NCBI RefSeq assembly: GCF_007896845.1 | Contig: NZ_VOHS01000036.1 | Location: 1 to 58,723, forward strand | DNA from: Chitinophaga pinensis | GTDB lineage: Bacteria; Bacteroidota; Bacteroidia; Chitinophagales; Chitinophagaceae | DNA length: 58,723 nucleotides | Direction: 5' to 3' | Part shown: one piece after another, positions 49,680-58,329 of the stretch | Layout: each line of letters begins with the position of its first letter | Position numbering within the stretch: position 1 is the stretch's first letter | Program-made: the position numbers and the translations under genes | The notes under the pieces: generated by a model | Seen by the model: only the letters and a program-made list of their open reading frames with translations | What the model was told of the DNA's origin: nothing | Databases searched by the model: none

Positions 49680-50210
49680 TTATATGTTTAGTAAAGCATA
49701 GAAATGTTCGTCAGATAGTTCGTGCTGTTTCAGGACCGCTTTTCTTTTAATCCCTTCCAGTATAAACCCGTTTTTCTCCAGTGCTCTGGCAGAATAGCTG
49801 TTATAAGCAAAGACACCGGCAAATATTCTGCTGATGCCATATTGCTCAAAAGCATGTCTGCATACCATACCGATGGCAGCTGTCATAATGCCTTTGTGCC
49901 AGTATGCTTCTCCCAGCCAGTAACCAATTTCCGCTGAATGTCTGTATACATCACTTTGCGGTAACAGATTAATAACGCCTGCCAGTTCCTCCCTGTAAAG
50001 TATCGCCCGGCAATATCCCCATGCACCTTCCTGTGCCTTACTGATAAAGAATTGGGCATCTGCCGGTGTATAAGGATGGGGAAATACGTTCCTTAAGTTA
50101 CGGGCAATATTGGGATTGTTGGCCAATATACTTAGCCGCTGCTCATCGCTGGCCTCCAATGCCCTTAAGGATACTTCATGCATGCCTGTTATCGTGATAT
50201 TGTCATTCAT
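49680..50210 (-). CDS. GNAT N-acetyltransferase (RimJ/RimL-like)
   Basis: A 176-residue acetyltransferase. Beta strand SLRALEASDEQRLSIL opens the fold; IGYWLGEAYWHKGIMTAAIGMVCRHAF holds the acetyl-CoA-binding loop (about 95-120); IFAGVFAYNSYSARALEKNGFILEGI is the classic C-terminal RimJ/RimL block. It moves an acetyl group from acetyl-CoA to an amine, often a protein N-terminus. Start at 50210 (MNDNITITG) is used; 17 further codons upstream are Cys/His-rich and unlikely. First gene of the GNAT-unknown-AraC operon. Confidence 0.85.
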   Translation of the reverse strand: MNDNITITGMHEVSLRALEASDEQRLSILANNPNIARNLRNVFPHPYTPADAQFFISKAQEGAWGYCRAILYREELAGVINLLPQSDVYRHSAEIGYWLGEAYWHKGIMTAAIGMVCRHAFEQYGISRIFAGVFAYNSYSARALEKNGFILEGIKRKAVLKQHELSDEHFYALLNI

Positions 50211-50348
50211 ACAGCAAAAATGCATCCTCCTATGATGATTTCTGGTGTAAGAATCTGCCAATATTGATAAAGTCTTAACAATAAAGCACGCATCATGATA
50301 AGAATAATTCGAATATTTCCTTTAATTTTCGCCCATAATTCATTTTAA

Positions 50349-50906
50349 ATGCGAAACCAGCTTATCACAATGGCAGCATGTCTGTCAATTTTCTCATTCA
50401 CTGCCTGCCAGCAGTCCCAAAACGCACAGAGTGCGGAGAATGACACCACCCAACAGGTAGCACCTGATACGACTGCTACTGTAGCGGAAACACCAGCAGC
50501 AGATACCAGCGCTGCAGCAGCCCTGACAACCGTAATGTCTGCCCCTGAAAAAGTAAAAGCAGGCAAACCTGTACTGGTTAAATTTACAGTAACCAACAAT
50601 TCCGATAAGGAAGCTGAGTTCTGTAAATGGCACACGCCATTCGAAGAGAAATTCCTGAATTCCTTCTTCGATATTCAGGACAGCAAAGGCGAGTCTGTAC
50701 AGTATCAGGGTGTAATGGCAAAAAGAATCATGCCTCCTCCGGCAGAATCTTTCATTAAAGTGCCTGCAAAAGGAACTGTATCTGCTGAGATTGACCTGAC
50801 AAAAGGTTACAAGATCTCCGCTCCGGGTACCTACAAAGTTGCTTATCAGGGCGACGGTATCAGCGGTCTGACAAATGTAAACACAGTGTCTGTAACTATC
50901 GAGTAG
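50349..50906 (+). CDS. Lipoprotein with M35-propeptide-like beta domain
   Basis: A 185-residue protein with a lipoprotein signal: MRNQLITMAACLSIFSFTAC, Cys at 20. A Thr/Ala/Gln/Asp-rich linker (about 21-60) is followed by a beta domain: APEKVKAGKPVLVKFTVTNNS, FCKWHTPFEEKFLNSFFDIQ, GVMAKRIMPPPAESF and GTYKVAYQGDGIS. The order (Lys-Pro turn, FExK, P-rich turn, KGTV...PGTYKV) recalls the domain ahead of M35 metallopeptidases (deuterolysin-like), but no peptidase follows, so it may be a free inhibitor or scaffold. Monocistronic. Confidence 0.65.
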   Translation: MRNQLITMAACLSIFSFTACQQSQNAQSAENDTTQQVAPDTTATVAETPAADTSAAAALTTVMSAPEKVKAGKPVLVKFTVTNNSDKEAEFCKWHTPFEEKFLNSFFDIQDSKGESVQYQGVMAKRIMPPPAESFIKVPAKGTVSAEIDLTKGYKISAPGTYKVAYQGDGISGLTNVNTVSVTIE

Positions 50907-50927
50907 TTCATCTTACTGATATAAGGC

Positions 50928-50964
50928 AAAAGGGGTGTTCATCATATGATGGACACCCCTTTTT
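50928..50964 (+). terminator. Rho-independent terminator
   Basis: AAAAGGGGTGT (50928-50938) and ACACCCCTTTT (50953-50963), a near-perfect 11-bp stem with a 14-base loop that is itself palindromic, then T. 21 bases after the stop at 50906. Confidence 0.85.
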
Positions 50965-51071
50965 ACATGTACATCCTGTCTATAATTCGCTATAATAAAC
51001 TGGCAATAAATTATATTTTCGTTCTTTCCCGGCGAACAACCCGCCCATCTTTCATCTTCTAAGAACGTAAT

Positions 51072-53102
51072 ATGAAGATTACTGCTATTATTCCACTATT
51101 TGTTATGGGCTTCTCCTGCGCCGTTACAGGTCAGGCGAGGAAGAATGCCACACAGGTCCAACAGTACATTGCTAACCGCGCTCCTCTGCAGGAAAAACCT
51201 TACATCGAACTGCCACTTGGTTCCATAGAACCACAAGGATGGTTGCGCACAATGCTTGTTAATCAGAAAAACGGCGCTACCGGACAACTTGATAAGTTGT
51301 ATCCACTGGTCATGAATCACAGAAATGGCTGGTTAGGTGGTGACGGCGACCAATGGGAACGTGGTCCCTACTGGATTGATGGTTTATTACCATTGGCCTA
51401 CATTCTCAAAGACACCGCACTGATCGCTAGGGTAAAGCCATGGATCGAATGGTCTATCAACAGTCAGCAAGCGGATGGTTATTTTGGTCCTGCTACTGAT
51501 TATCCGGCAGAACCGGGTCTGCAACGCGACAATAGTCGCGATTGGTGGCCGAAGATGGTCATGCTCAAAGTGCTGAAACAGTATTATTCTGCTACAGGCG
51601 ACAAACGCGTGATTACCCTGCTGACTAACTATTTCCGCTATCAGCTGAACGAACTGCCTAAACACCCGCTTGATCACTGGTCTTTCTGGGGAAAGTACCG
51701 TGGTGGGGATAACCTCATGGTTGTTTACTGGCTGTATAACATCACCGGAGATAAATTCCTGCTGGATCTCGCAGAACTGGTACACAAGCAGACCTTCGAC
51801 TATACCGAAGCTTTCCTGCATGGCGACCTGCTCCGCAGGCCATTTAGTATTCATGGCGTGAATCTGGCGCAAGGCATCAAAGAACCGGGGATCTATTACC
51901 AGCAGCATCCGGAGAAGAAATACCTCGATGCCTTACAGACGGGTTTCAAAGATCTCCGCTTTTATAACGGTATGGCCCATGGATTATATGGTGGTGATGA
52001 AGCCTTACATGGTAATAATCCCACACAGGGCTCAGAACTGTGTACCGCTGTAGAAATGATGTTTTCTCTGGAAAGCATTCTGGAGATCACCGGAGATGTG
52101 GCCTATGCCGATCATCTGGAGAAAATCGCTTTTAATGCATTGCCCGCACAGGTCTTTGAAAACTTCATAGACCGCCAGTACTTCCAGCAGGCCAATCAGG
52201 TGATGGCTACCCGCTATGTACGCAACTTTGATCAGAATCATGCGGGCACAGATGTGTGTTATGGTCTGCTGACAGGCTACCCTTGTTGTACTTCCAATAT
52301 GCATCAGGGCTGGCCAAAGTTTACACAGAACCTCTGGTACGCTACAGCAGATAAAGGAATTGCCGCACTGGTATATGCACCAAGCACGGTGACTACTTAT
52401 GTCGGTGAACAGACACCTGTATCTTTCAAAGAAGAAACAGCCTATCCATTCGGAGAATCTGTCCGGTTTACTTTTTCTACCAATAAGAAAACAGGTACTG
52501 TCTCTTTCCCATTCCACCTGCGTGTGCCCGGCTGGTGCAAACAGGCGACTATTAAAGTCAACGGACAGGTATTGCAGCAGGCGCCGGGTAACCAGATTGT
52601 GAAAATAGACCGTAGCTGGAAATCAGGCGATGTGGTAGAATTACAATTACCAATGCATATTTCACAAAGCAGATGGTATGAAAACACTGTATCTGTTGAA
52701 CGTGGTCCGGTGACCTATGCATTAAAGATAGGAGAATCTATTAAGAAAGTAGCCGTTGAGAAAGAGGCGGTAGCATTTGGTAATGCTTATTACGAAGTGC
52801 ATCCTACTACGCCATGGAATTATGCCTTGCTGGAAGTACCGGAAGATCAGCTGCAACAATGGTATGCAGTAGAGAAAAAGGATAGTCTGGTAAGCTACCC
52901 ATGGAGTCAGGAACACGCGCCGATCCTGATCCGTACGAAAGCAAAACGCATTCCCTCGTGGAGTATTTATAATGAAATGACCGGTCCTGTTCCGTTCTCT
53001 ATGATGTGGGGATTGGAAACAACACCGGCAGAAGAAATTACACTCATTCCATATGGTTGTACCAAACTGCGTATATCGCAGTTCCCGATGGTATGGAAGT
53101 AG
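51072..53102 (+). CDS. GH127 beta-L-arabinofuranosidase-like protein (DUF1680)
   Basis: A 676-residue exported enzyme (signal MKITAIIPLFVMGFSCAVTG). The (alpha/alpha)6 barrel spans about 40-460: GDGDQWERGPYWIDGLLPLAY (95-115), HGLYGGDEALHGN (near 305), then GSELCTAVEMM and PCCTSNMHQGWPKF (near 395). In GH127 the zinc is held by Glu and Cys of a ExC pair and two adjacent Cys, one of which is nucleophile; SELC and PCC give exactly that set. A beta-sandwich end follows (HLRVPGWCKQATIKVNGQ). It removes L-arabinofuranose residues from plant-derived glycans. Single gene with its own terminator. Confidence 0.88.
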   Translation: MKITAIIPLFVMGFSCAVTGQARKNATQVQQYIANRAPLQEKPYIELPLGSIEPQGWLRTMLVNQKNGATGQLDKLYPLVMNHRNGWLGGDGDQWERGPYWIDGLLPLAYILKDTALIARVKPWIEWSINSQQADGYFGPATDYPAEPGLQRDNSRDWWPKMVMLKVLKQYYSATGDKRVITLLTNYFRYQLNELPKHPLDHWSFWGKYRGGDNLMVVYWLYNITGDKFLLDLAELVHKQTFDYTEAFLHGDLLRRPFSIHGVNLAQGIKEPGIYYQQHPEKKYLDALQTGFKDLRFYNGMAHGLYGGDEALHGNNPTQGSELCTAVEMMFSLESILEITGDVAYADHLEKIAFNALPAQVFENFIDRQYFQQANQVMATRYVRNFDQNHAGTDVCYGLLTGYPCCTSNMHQGWPKFTQNLWYATADKGIAALVYAPSTVTTYVGEQTPVSFKEETAYPFGESVRFTFSTNKKTGTVSFPFHLRVPGWCKQATIKVNGQVLQQAPGNQIVKIDRSWKSGDVVELQLPMHISQSRWYENTVSVERGPVTYALKIGESIKKVAVEKEAVAFGNAYYEVHPTTPWNYALLEVPEDQLQQWYAVEKKDSLVSYPWSQEHAPILIRTKAKRIPSWSIYNEMTGPVPFSMMWGLETTPAEEITLIPYGCTKLRISQFPMVWK

Positions 53103-53114
53103 CAGATATTGCGT

Positions 53115-53156
53115 AAAAGAGGCTGTCCCGCAATATGACGCAGGACAGCCTCTTTT
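53115..53156 (+). terminator. Rho-independent terminator
   Basis: AAAAGAGGCTGTCC (53115-53128) and GGACAGCCTCTTTT (53143-53156), a perfect 14-bp stem. It can serve the GH127 gene and, read on the other strand, the convergent lipoprotein gene. Confidence 0.85.
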
Positions 53157-53229
53157 CAATTTTAAATCAAAAACACGTTAATATATCCGGTTACAGGCAC
53201 TTGCTTGTTAATTCCTGATTCCTGATTGA

Positions 53230-54144
53230 CTAGATTGTGCCAATCTGCTTGGTGTTACCAAAGTCACAGGCACTGCAGCCATCCTGTCCGAAAGGACCAT
53301 CTGTACCAGAACAAGCCGGGAAGTTCCAGTAAGATCTGTCGCGGAACAAAGGTCCTTTACCCGGATCGCCCCAGTTACCGCTGAAGTTAAATTCAAAGGC
53401 ACTGCAGCTCATCTGTACCAGTCTGTTACCAGTCAGTACTTCATCCTGTGTACCATTCGGATTTCTATAATCACCCCAGTAAGCACACTCATAACCCGGC
53501 AAAGTGATAGAGCTGCCGAAGTGGTACATGCCATGTGCAAATTTACCTACCCATGCCTGTACTCTTGTACCAGCTGCCTTGCTTCTGTAGTCTTTGGTGT
53601 AGTAACCACCATGCTGGAAGTAAGTAACAGAAATGATACGCTGTGTAGACTGTCTGAACTGGATAACAACGTGCTCCAGGTCATAGTCATGTCCTCCCAG
53701 ATTAGAGAAACAGTTTTCCTGACGTTTGTAAGCCCACCAATAGTCAATGAAGATCCTGTCAGCATCGCTTGGATGTACCTGTACATCAAAATAGGTTGGG
53801 AAATCTTTTGATCTCGGAACTGTTCTTTCAACCAGTACCAGCTTACCGCCACATGCTGCGGAAGATGGATCAGAACTGGCGAAAATGTTTTCAACAGTAG
53901 TTGGATAATCTGGTGACGCACGGTCAAATTTGATCAATGGAGCAAACTGTGTTGCCCATGCCTGAGCGCTTGTACCGCTTACCTTCGTGGAACTTTCAGA
54001 ACAGGCGCATGGAGCGGCAGCTGCGACAGCAGCTACTTCCGTCTCGTTCTGCATTTTAGGCACCATTTCTTCGTCAGCTTTCTGACATTGTGTTAACAGT
54101 AATAAGCTACAGCAGCTTAACAGTAAGAGGGTCGTCTTTTTCAT
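53230..54144 (-). CDS. Lipoprotein resembling NLP/NPP1 or Vps62-like proteins
   Basis: A 304-residue protein with signal MKKTTLLLLSCCSLLLLTQC and lipid Cys at 20. After a short linker (AAAAPCACSESS) the fold reads FAPLIKFDRASPDYPTT, DYWWAYKRQENC and GHDYDLEHVVIQF (152-164). The last block resembles the GHRHDWE heptapeptide of NLP (necrosis-inducing) proteins and the DWEH of Vps62/DUF946 proteins: Gly-His, Asp, Glu and His are kept but Arg-His-Asp-Trp is changed to Asp-Tyr-Asp-Leu. A later WVGKFAHGMYHFGS adds the conserved His region. Many Cys suggest disulfides. Toxic or lytic activity is not shown; surface-bound carbohydrate or lipid binding is equally possible. Confidence 0.65.
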   Translation of the reverse strand: MKKTTLLLLSCCSLLLLTQCQKADEEMVPKMQNETEVAAVAAAAPCACSESSTKVSGTSAQAWATQFAPLIKFDRASPDYPTTVENIFASSDPSSAACGGKLVLVERTVPRSKDFPTYFDVQVHPSDADRIFIDYWWAYKRQENCFSNLGGHDYDLEHVVIQFRQSTQRIISVTYFQHGGYYTKDYRSKAAGTRVQAWVGKFAHGMYHFGSSITLPGYECAYWGDYRNPNGTQDEVLTGNRLVQMSCSAFEFNFSGNWGDPGKGPLFRDRSYWNFPACSGTDGPFGQDGCSACDFGNTKQIGTI

Positions 54145-54508
54145 TTATTATAGGTTTTTAAGGAAAAACGTGGATGGTGATAACTGTCTTTCTGCTGCAA
54201 TACCGGGTCAAGGATACTTATTTTCTCCGCATTTCAATTGCTGTATAAATGCTTAAAGCACTGTATGGAAATTCTTACGGTGTTAAACAGATTTGCATGC
54301 CTTATAAGGTGATCAACATGATGCTATAAGGAGAAACGGGTGGCTGCAAAATATAAAAGGGTTTGTGAGTGTATGTTATGAGAACATTAATAAAATGTCA
54401 TCTTTATTCATTGTGTTACTGATAAAAGGAAAGCCGCCCGCTTTGAGCGGACGGCTGCAGGTAAATGGTTGTTTCACCCTGGATTGGAAAAGGAATGGTC
54501 CGTTGACT
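54145..54508. other. Intergenic region
   Basis: No gene seen. It holds the upstream region of the lipoprotein gene and, at its right, the terminator of the MFS gene (54432-54456). The short open frame at 54365-54610 crosses the terminator and the end of the MFS gene and is not considered real. Confidence 0.5.
54432..54456 (-). terminator. Probable terminator of the MFS gene
   Basis: AGCCGCCCGC and GCGGACGGCT with one mismatch, five-base loop TTTGA; A-rich bases (AAAAGGAA) at 54424-54431 give a weak U tract on the minus strand. Confidence 0.6.
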
Positions 54509-55726
54509 TTAATGGTGCGTAGACGTTTTACGTTTACTATAAATAAATTGTTCGAGAAAAAACATACATGCAGCAATAGCGATGATGCCTACACTGACCA
54601 ATGGCAGTGAGCTGACGCCAAGACTTTCTAAGGCCAGTCCGCCGACTACCGGTCCGATAGCGAATCCCATATTACCAGAGGAGACAAAGAGACTGCTGGC
54701 AAATTCCGGCGATCTGGGAGCTGCACTGGTGATCAGTGTTTGTCCCAGCAGATAGCCGGAGGTCATCACAAATCCCCATAATAATACAATGGCTGCTGCA
54801 GGGTAGAATAGTCCGCTGACGAAATATAATACTACCTGTACAGCAATAATCGCTACAAAGAACTGCCATACGGAACGAACCATATTAATGCTTAATAAGC
54901 GGCCCATAAGCAGATTGCCGAATACACCGGCTACACCGAAAAGAAACATGGTCAGACTGATCGCTTTGCCGGACATCTGTACTACTTCTTTTAAATATTC
55001 AGCCATATATCCATAACTGGCAGACATGCCGGCCATGAATACGGTAACGATCGTAATGTTCCACCAGATCTTTGCATTTTTCAGAATGCCCAGCTGACTG
55101 CCAAAGGAGAATTTTTCCTTTACAGGCATTGAAGGCAGCAATATCAGGAGACTGATCAAAGGGATCAGGTTCACGATAGAACAGACAATAAAGGCTGCCT
55201 CCCATCCGTAGAGATCTGCAAAGAAAACGGAGATAGGTACACCGAGTACTGTTCCGATGCTGACACCGGAGAATACAATGGATACTGCTTTAGGCGCTTC
55301 GCTGGGCGCTACGGATTGTGCGGCTGTTGCCATCGCTACTGAAAAGAAGATCGGATGGAAGAATGCAGGCAGGATCCTTGCTATCATCAGTATCGGGAAA
55401 GAGGGCGCAATGATAGAAAGCAGGTTTGATACAATGAATATGACCAGTACACTACTTAATGCGACTTTTCTGTTGATACCTCCTGCTGCCAGTGTAATGA
55501 AAGGGCCGAAGACGGCAATTGTCAGTGCAAAAGCGGTCAGCAACCAGCCTGCAGTAGCAATGCTTACCTTGAAATGAGCTGCCAGTTGTGGCAGAATACC
55601 AATCACACCAAATTCCGTGGTGATGATACCAAAGATGCCAAAGGCCAGCAGATATACGATGTTCTTGTTAATATCTTTCTTTTTATGTGGAAGCGAAGGA
55701 GCTTCGCTGATCACTGTATGTTCCAT
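54509..55726 (-). CDS. MFS transporter (AraJ/DHA1-type sugar or drug efflux)
   Basis: A 405-residue protein with 12 membrane segments. The first half opens YLLAFGIFGIITTEFGVIGILPQLAAHFKV, the ITTEFGVIGILP type of the AraJ/YdhP DHA1 group, then AFALTIAVFGPFITLAAGGINRKVAL (motif A-like) and LPAFFHPIFFSVAMATAAQS. Its role would be proton-driven export of sugars or drugs. No regulator adjoins it. It is a single gene on the minus strand and not related in sequence motifs to the Bcr-type pump at 25912. Confidence 0.85.
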   Translation of the reverse strand: MEHTVISEAPSLPHKKKDINKNIVYLLAFGIFGIITTEFGVIGILPQLAAHFKVSIATAGWLLTAFALTIAVFGPFITLAAGGINRKVALSSVLVIFIVSNLLSIIAPSFPILMIARILPAFFHPIFFSVAMATAAQSVAPSEAPKAVSIVFSGVSIGTVLGVPISVFFADLYGWEAAFIVCSIVNLIPLISLLILLPSMPVKEKFSFGSQLGILKNAKIWWNITIVTVFMAGMSASYGYMAEYLKEVVQMSGKAISLTMFLFGVAGVFGNLLMGRLLSINMVRSVWQFFVAIIAVQVVLYFVSGLFYPAAAIVLLWGFVMTSGYLLGQTLITSAAPRSPEFASSLFVSSGNMGFAIGPVVGGLALESLGVSSLPLVSVGIIAIAACMFFLEQFIYSKRKTSTHH

Positions 55727-56306
55727 GCTATTTGTTTAAAAGAGCTGCAAAATTCCGGTAAACGCATCAGATATCATTTGTCTCTCTTTGTGCTTTTTTT
55801 GTACAATTCTTGCAATAGCAATGGACGGCCGGCTATGGCAATTATGTATCACCACCCTGTCATACTATAGATAATCAGGCACTTCCTTTCTTTCCCGCAT
55901 CACCATGATATCAAGTCCGCATCAAGTCCACCTCATGTCCGTTTCTACTTCATTTCCAATACTGAACATATAGTGGTTTACTGGTGTGCAACCAGTGGTA
56001 TAAGCAGGGTAAAGCCCGTTGAAAGGGCATATTGGTCTTTGCTACCCCTTGAGTGTACCGGTACCGGCAGGTATTTGTATAAATCTTCTTTCCGGTGAAT
56101 GATTTTTCATTTCAGACCAACCTTAACATAGTTAGAACTAACTATTGGCTAGTGGATTCCAGGTATTCTGACGTTTAACAATGTTCAATTATGCCAAAAA
56201 TCGACCTGTCAATGTTAGGTTGATAGAATTGTACAAATTTTACGAAATGAAGGACAAGGGAAAAGCAATTATCCGATGCAATTTTGTATTACAAAATCAA
56301 CGCATC
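55727..56306. other. Intergenic region with dyads
   Basis: No gene with a start is evident. Several dyads occur: ACTGGT/ACCAGT (55980-55996), GCCC/GGGC inside GGGTAAAG/CTTT..TACCC (56007-56047), the palindrome CCGGTACCGG (56058-56067), and the TetR-type palindrome at 56129-56144. The left end is the upstream region of the MFS gene. A long frame 56181-56306 ahead of the TetR start has no leader-like features and is treated as untranslated. Confidence 0.45.
56129..56144 (+). promoter_or_regulatory. TAGTTAG-AA-CTAACTA dyad, likely TetR operator
   Basis: A perfect inverted repeat with 7-base arms and a two-base centre, 163 bases upstream of the TetR-type start and close to where its promoter should be. 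TetR-family regulators usually bind such dyads in their own promoters and in adjacent efflux operons. The regulator assignment is inference. Confidence 0.5.
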
Positions 56307-56904
56307 ATGGGAAGTAAAGAACGGATACAACGATTAAAGGACGACACCCGTCGGAATATTCTGACTGCTGCCCTCAACATCGTTAAAGAGGATGGCTGGC
56401 AAGCCTTGAACATGCGAAGAATAGCATTGGATATTGATTATACCGCTCCGGTGATCTACGAATATTTTGATAGCAAAGAGTCATTGATAGCAGAACTGAC
56501 TTATCAGGGTTATGCAAAATTGTTACAAAGCGTCAGGACTGCCGGTAGTCAGATGCTTTCAACAGTGGAGCAATTACTGGCATGTGGCTCGCCTACTGGA
56601 ATTTCGCGTTCACCGAAAAAGAGCTTTATCAGGCCATGTTTGGTATAGAAGTACACTGCAGTTCAATGAAAAGTGGTCATCGCAAAAGCGAAGAACTGGC
56701 CACCCTGTTCACTGATATCATCAGACAACTGGTAAAGGACAAAGAGGTGAGCGAAGAATCATCAACACCAAGTATTTCCGCATGTGGTCAGTCGTACATG
56801 GACTTATCTCTATCAATCTTGTGAATAAAGGCAAGTCTGAAGAGCTCAACCAACGTGTACTACACGAGGCCATTCACAGCACTATTACCTCAATAGCAGA
56901 GTAA
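56307..56904 (+). pseudogene. TetR/AcrR-type regulator, frameshifted
   Basis: About 200 residues after two single-base restorations near 56577 and 56755. The N-terminal helix-turn-helix is intact: RRNILTAALNIVKEDGWQAL then MRRIALDIDYTAPVIYEYFDSKESL (14-60). The C-terminal ligand domain reads MWLAYWNFAFTEKELYQAMFG and ends with YFRMWSVVHGLISINLVNKG. It stands before an RND efflux adaptor and permease and is the likely repressor of that operon. ATG at 56307 gives the usual start. The earlier part of the frame (56181-56306) is not needed. Confidence 0.75.
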
Positions 56905-57062
56905 TTTTTTTTCAGTAGCTCTTAACAACGATAAGGACCTTAACCAAATTAGACATGAAAACAATGATTCAAAGTGCGGCTCCCTGAAACAATGAGCGCA
57001 GTACACAGGCAATAATTCAATAGCACCTATAACAGTTGGTAAAAAAACAAAAACAAAGTATC

Positions 57063-58193
57063 ATGAAAGCAATCACTTCATTTATAACATTCTCTCTCAT
57101 CGCAGCGCTGCTGGCAGCGTGTGCCGATCAACAGACTGCCGTTACAACTGCGGCACTTTCTGTACCTATGGCTACCGTTAATACCGGTAATGCCGAAACG
57201 GTTAACGAATATCCTGCAACCATTGAAGGTGAAGCAGAAGTAGAGATCCGTCCACAGGTAGGTGGTACATTAGAAAAGATCTTCGTTGACGAAGGTGCTT
57301 ATGTATCCGCGGGACAACCGCTTTTCAAGATCAATGATCAGGTATACCGTGAACGTGTGAATAACGCAAACGCAGAACTTTCTGCTGCACAGGCAGCAGT
57401 TACCGCTGCACAGGTAGAGGTCAATAAGATTCACCACTCGTGCAGAACAAGGTAGTCGCAGATATGCAGCTTAAACTGCTAACAGTAATCTGGATGCCGC
57501 ACAGGCCCGTGTTAAACAGGTACAGGCACTCCTGTCAGATGCTGAGATCAATCTGGGATATACCCTGATCAAAGCGCCGGCACCGGGTTACATTGGCCGT
57601 CTGAATAAAAAGGTCGGCAGCCTGCTCTCCGTAGGTGATGTACAGGAACTGACCAATCTGTCCAATATAAAGTAGTACACGTGTATTTCTCACTGAGTGA
57701 ATCTGAATTTGCAGCCTTGAAAAATCAGTTGACAGGCAACAGCATTGAAGAAAAGCTGAGAAGCGCCGGCCCCGTATCACTGGCCCTGGCAGCAGGAGAT
57801 ATTTATCCTGAAACTGCCGGCTGGATATGGTGAATGGTGGATTTGATAAAAACAGTGGCGCTATCACCCTAAGAGCTTCTTTTGCCAATAGCAACGGATT
57901 GCTGCGCTCGGGTAATACCGGTAAGATCAGACTGACTTTCACACAGGAAAATGTGATCACTATTCCGCAGTCAGCTACTACCAGCATACAGGACAAAATA
58001 TTTGTCTACACAGTAGGTGATAGCAGTAAAGTACACAAGCAACCAGTGACAGTCGTAGGACGTACCGGCAATACATTCCTGATAAAACGACGGACTCAAA
58101 AACGGAGACCGCATTGTACTGGAAGGTATTGAAGGTCTGCAGGAAGGTACACGCGTACAACCGCTGATGCCACCGCTAAACCGTAGCGCTTAA
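57063..58193 (+). pseudogene. RND efflux periplasmic adaptor (MexA/AcrA-like), frameshifted
   Basis: About 380 residues when at least five single bases are restored. Lipoprotein signal MKAITSFITFSLIAALLAAC, Cys at 20. Order: barrel-sandwich half VEIRPQVGGTLEKIFVDEGA (biotinyl-like), alpha-hairpin with repeated Ala-Ala-Gln-Ala stretches, second half GYTLIKAPAPGYIGRLNKKVG, then the beta-barrel (VYFSLSESEFAALKNQLTG, SGNTGKIRLTF) and membrane-proximal end. Breaks lie near 57432, 57478, 57670, 57818 and 58088, all one missing base, several in A runs. The protein bridges inner-membrane RND pump and outer-membrane channel. Directly followed by the permease. Confidence 0.8.
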
Positions 58194-58329
58194 AAACTAA
58201 TCACAGCAGCCATAGCAGCCGCTGAACAAGGGCGGCATTCTTCTGACAACTACCCGTAAAAAACAATACGCGCTGTTGTCCCGGGGATTGCTTTGCCCTT
58301 AAAATCCCAAAACACATAAAACTACAATC

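Noticed and set aside
51387..51908. Minus-strand frame of 173 codons inside the GH127 gene
   Set aside because: It overlaps conserved catalytic-domain sequence on the other strand; composition is that of a shadow frame.
52032..52517. Minus-strand 161-codon frame, Cys and His rich
   Set aside because: Antisense of GH127 catalytic region; residues arise from the codons of the real gene.
54365..54610. Plus-strand 81-codon frame
   Set aside because: Runs across the MFS terminator and into its coding region with no leader or domain.
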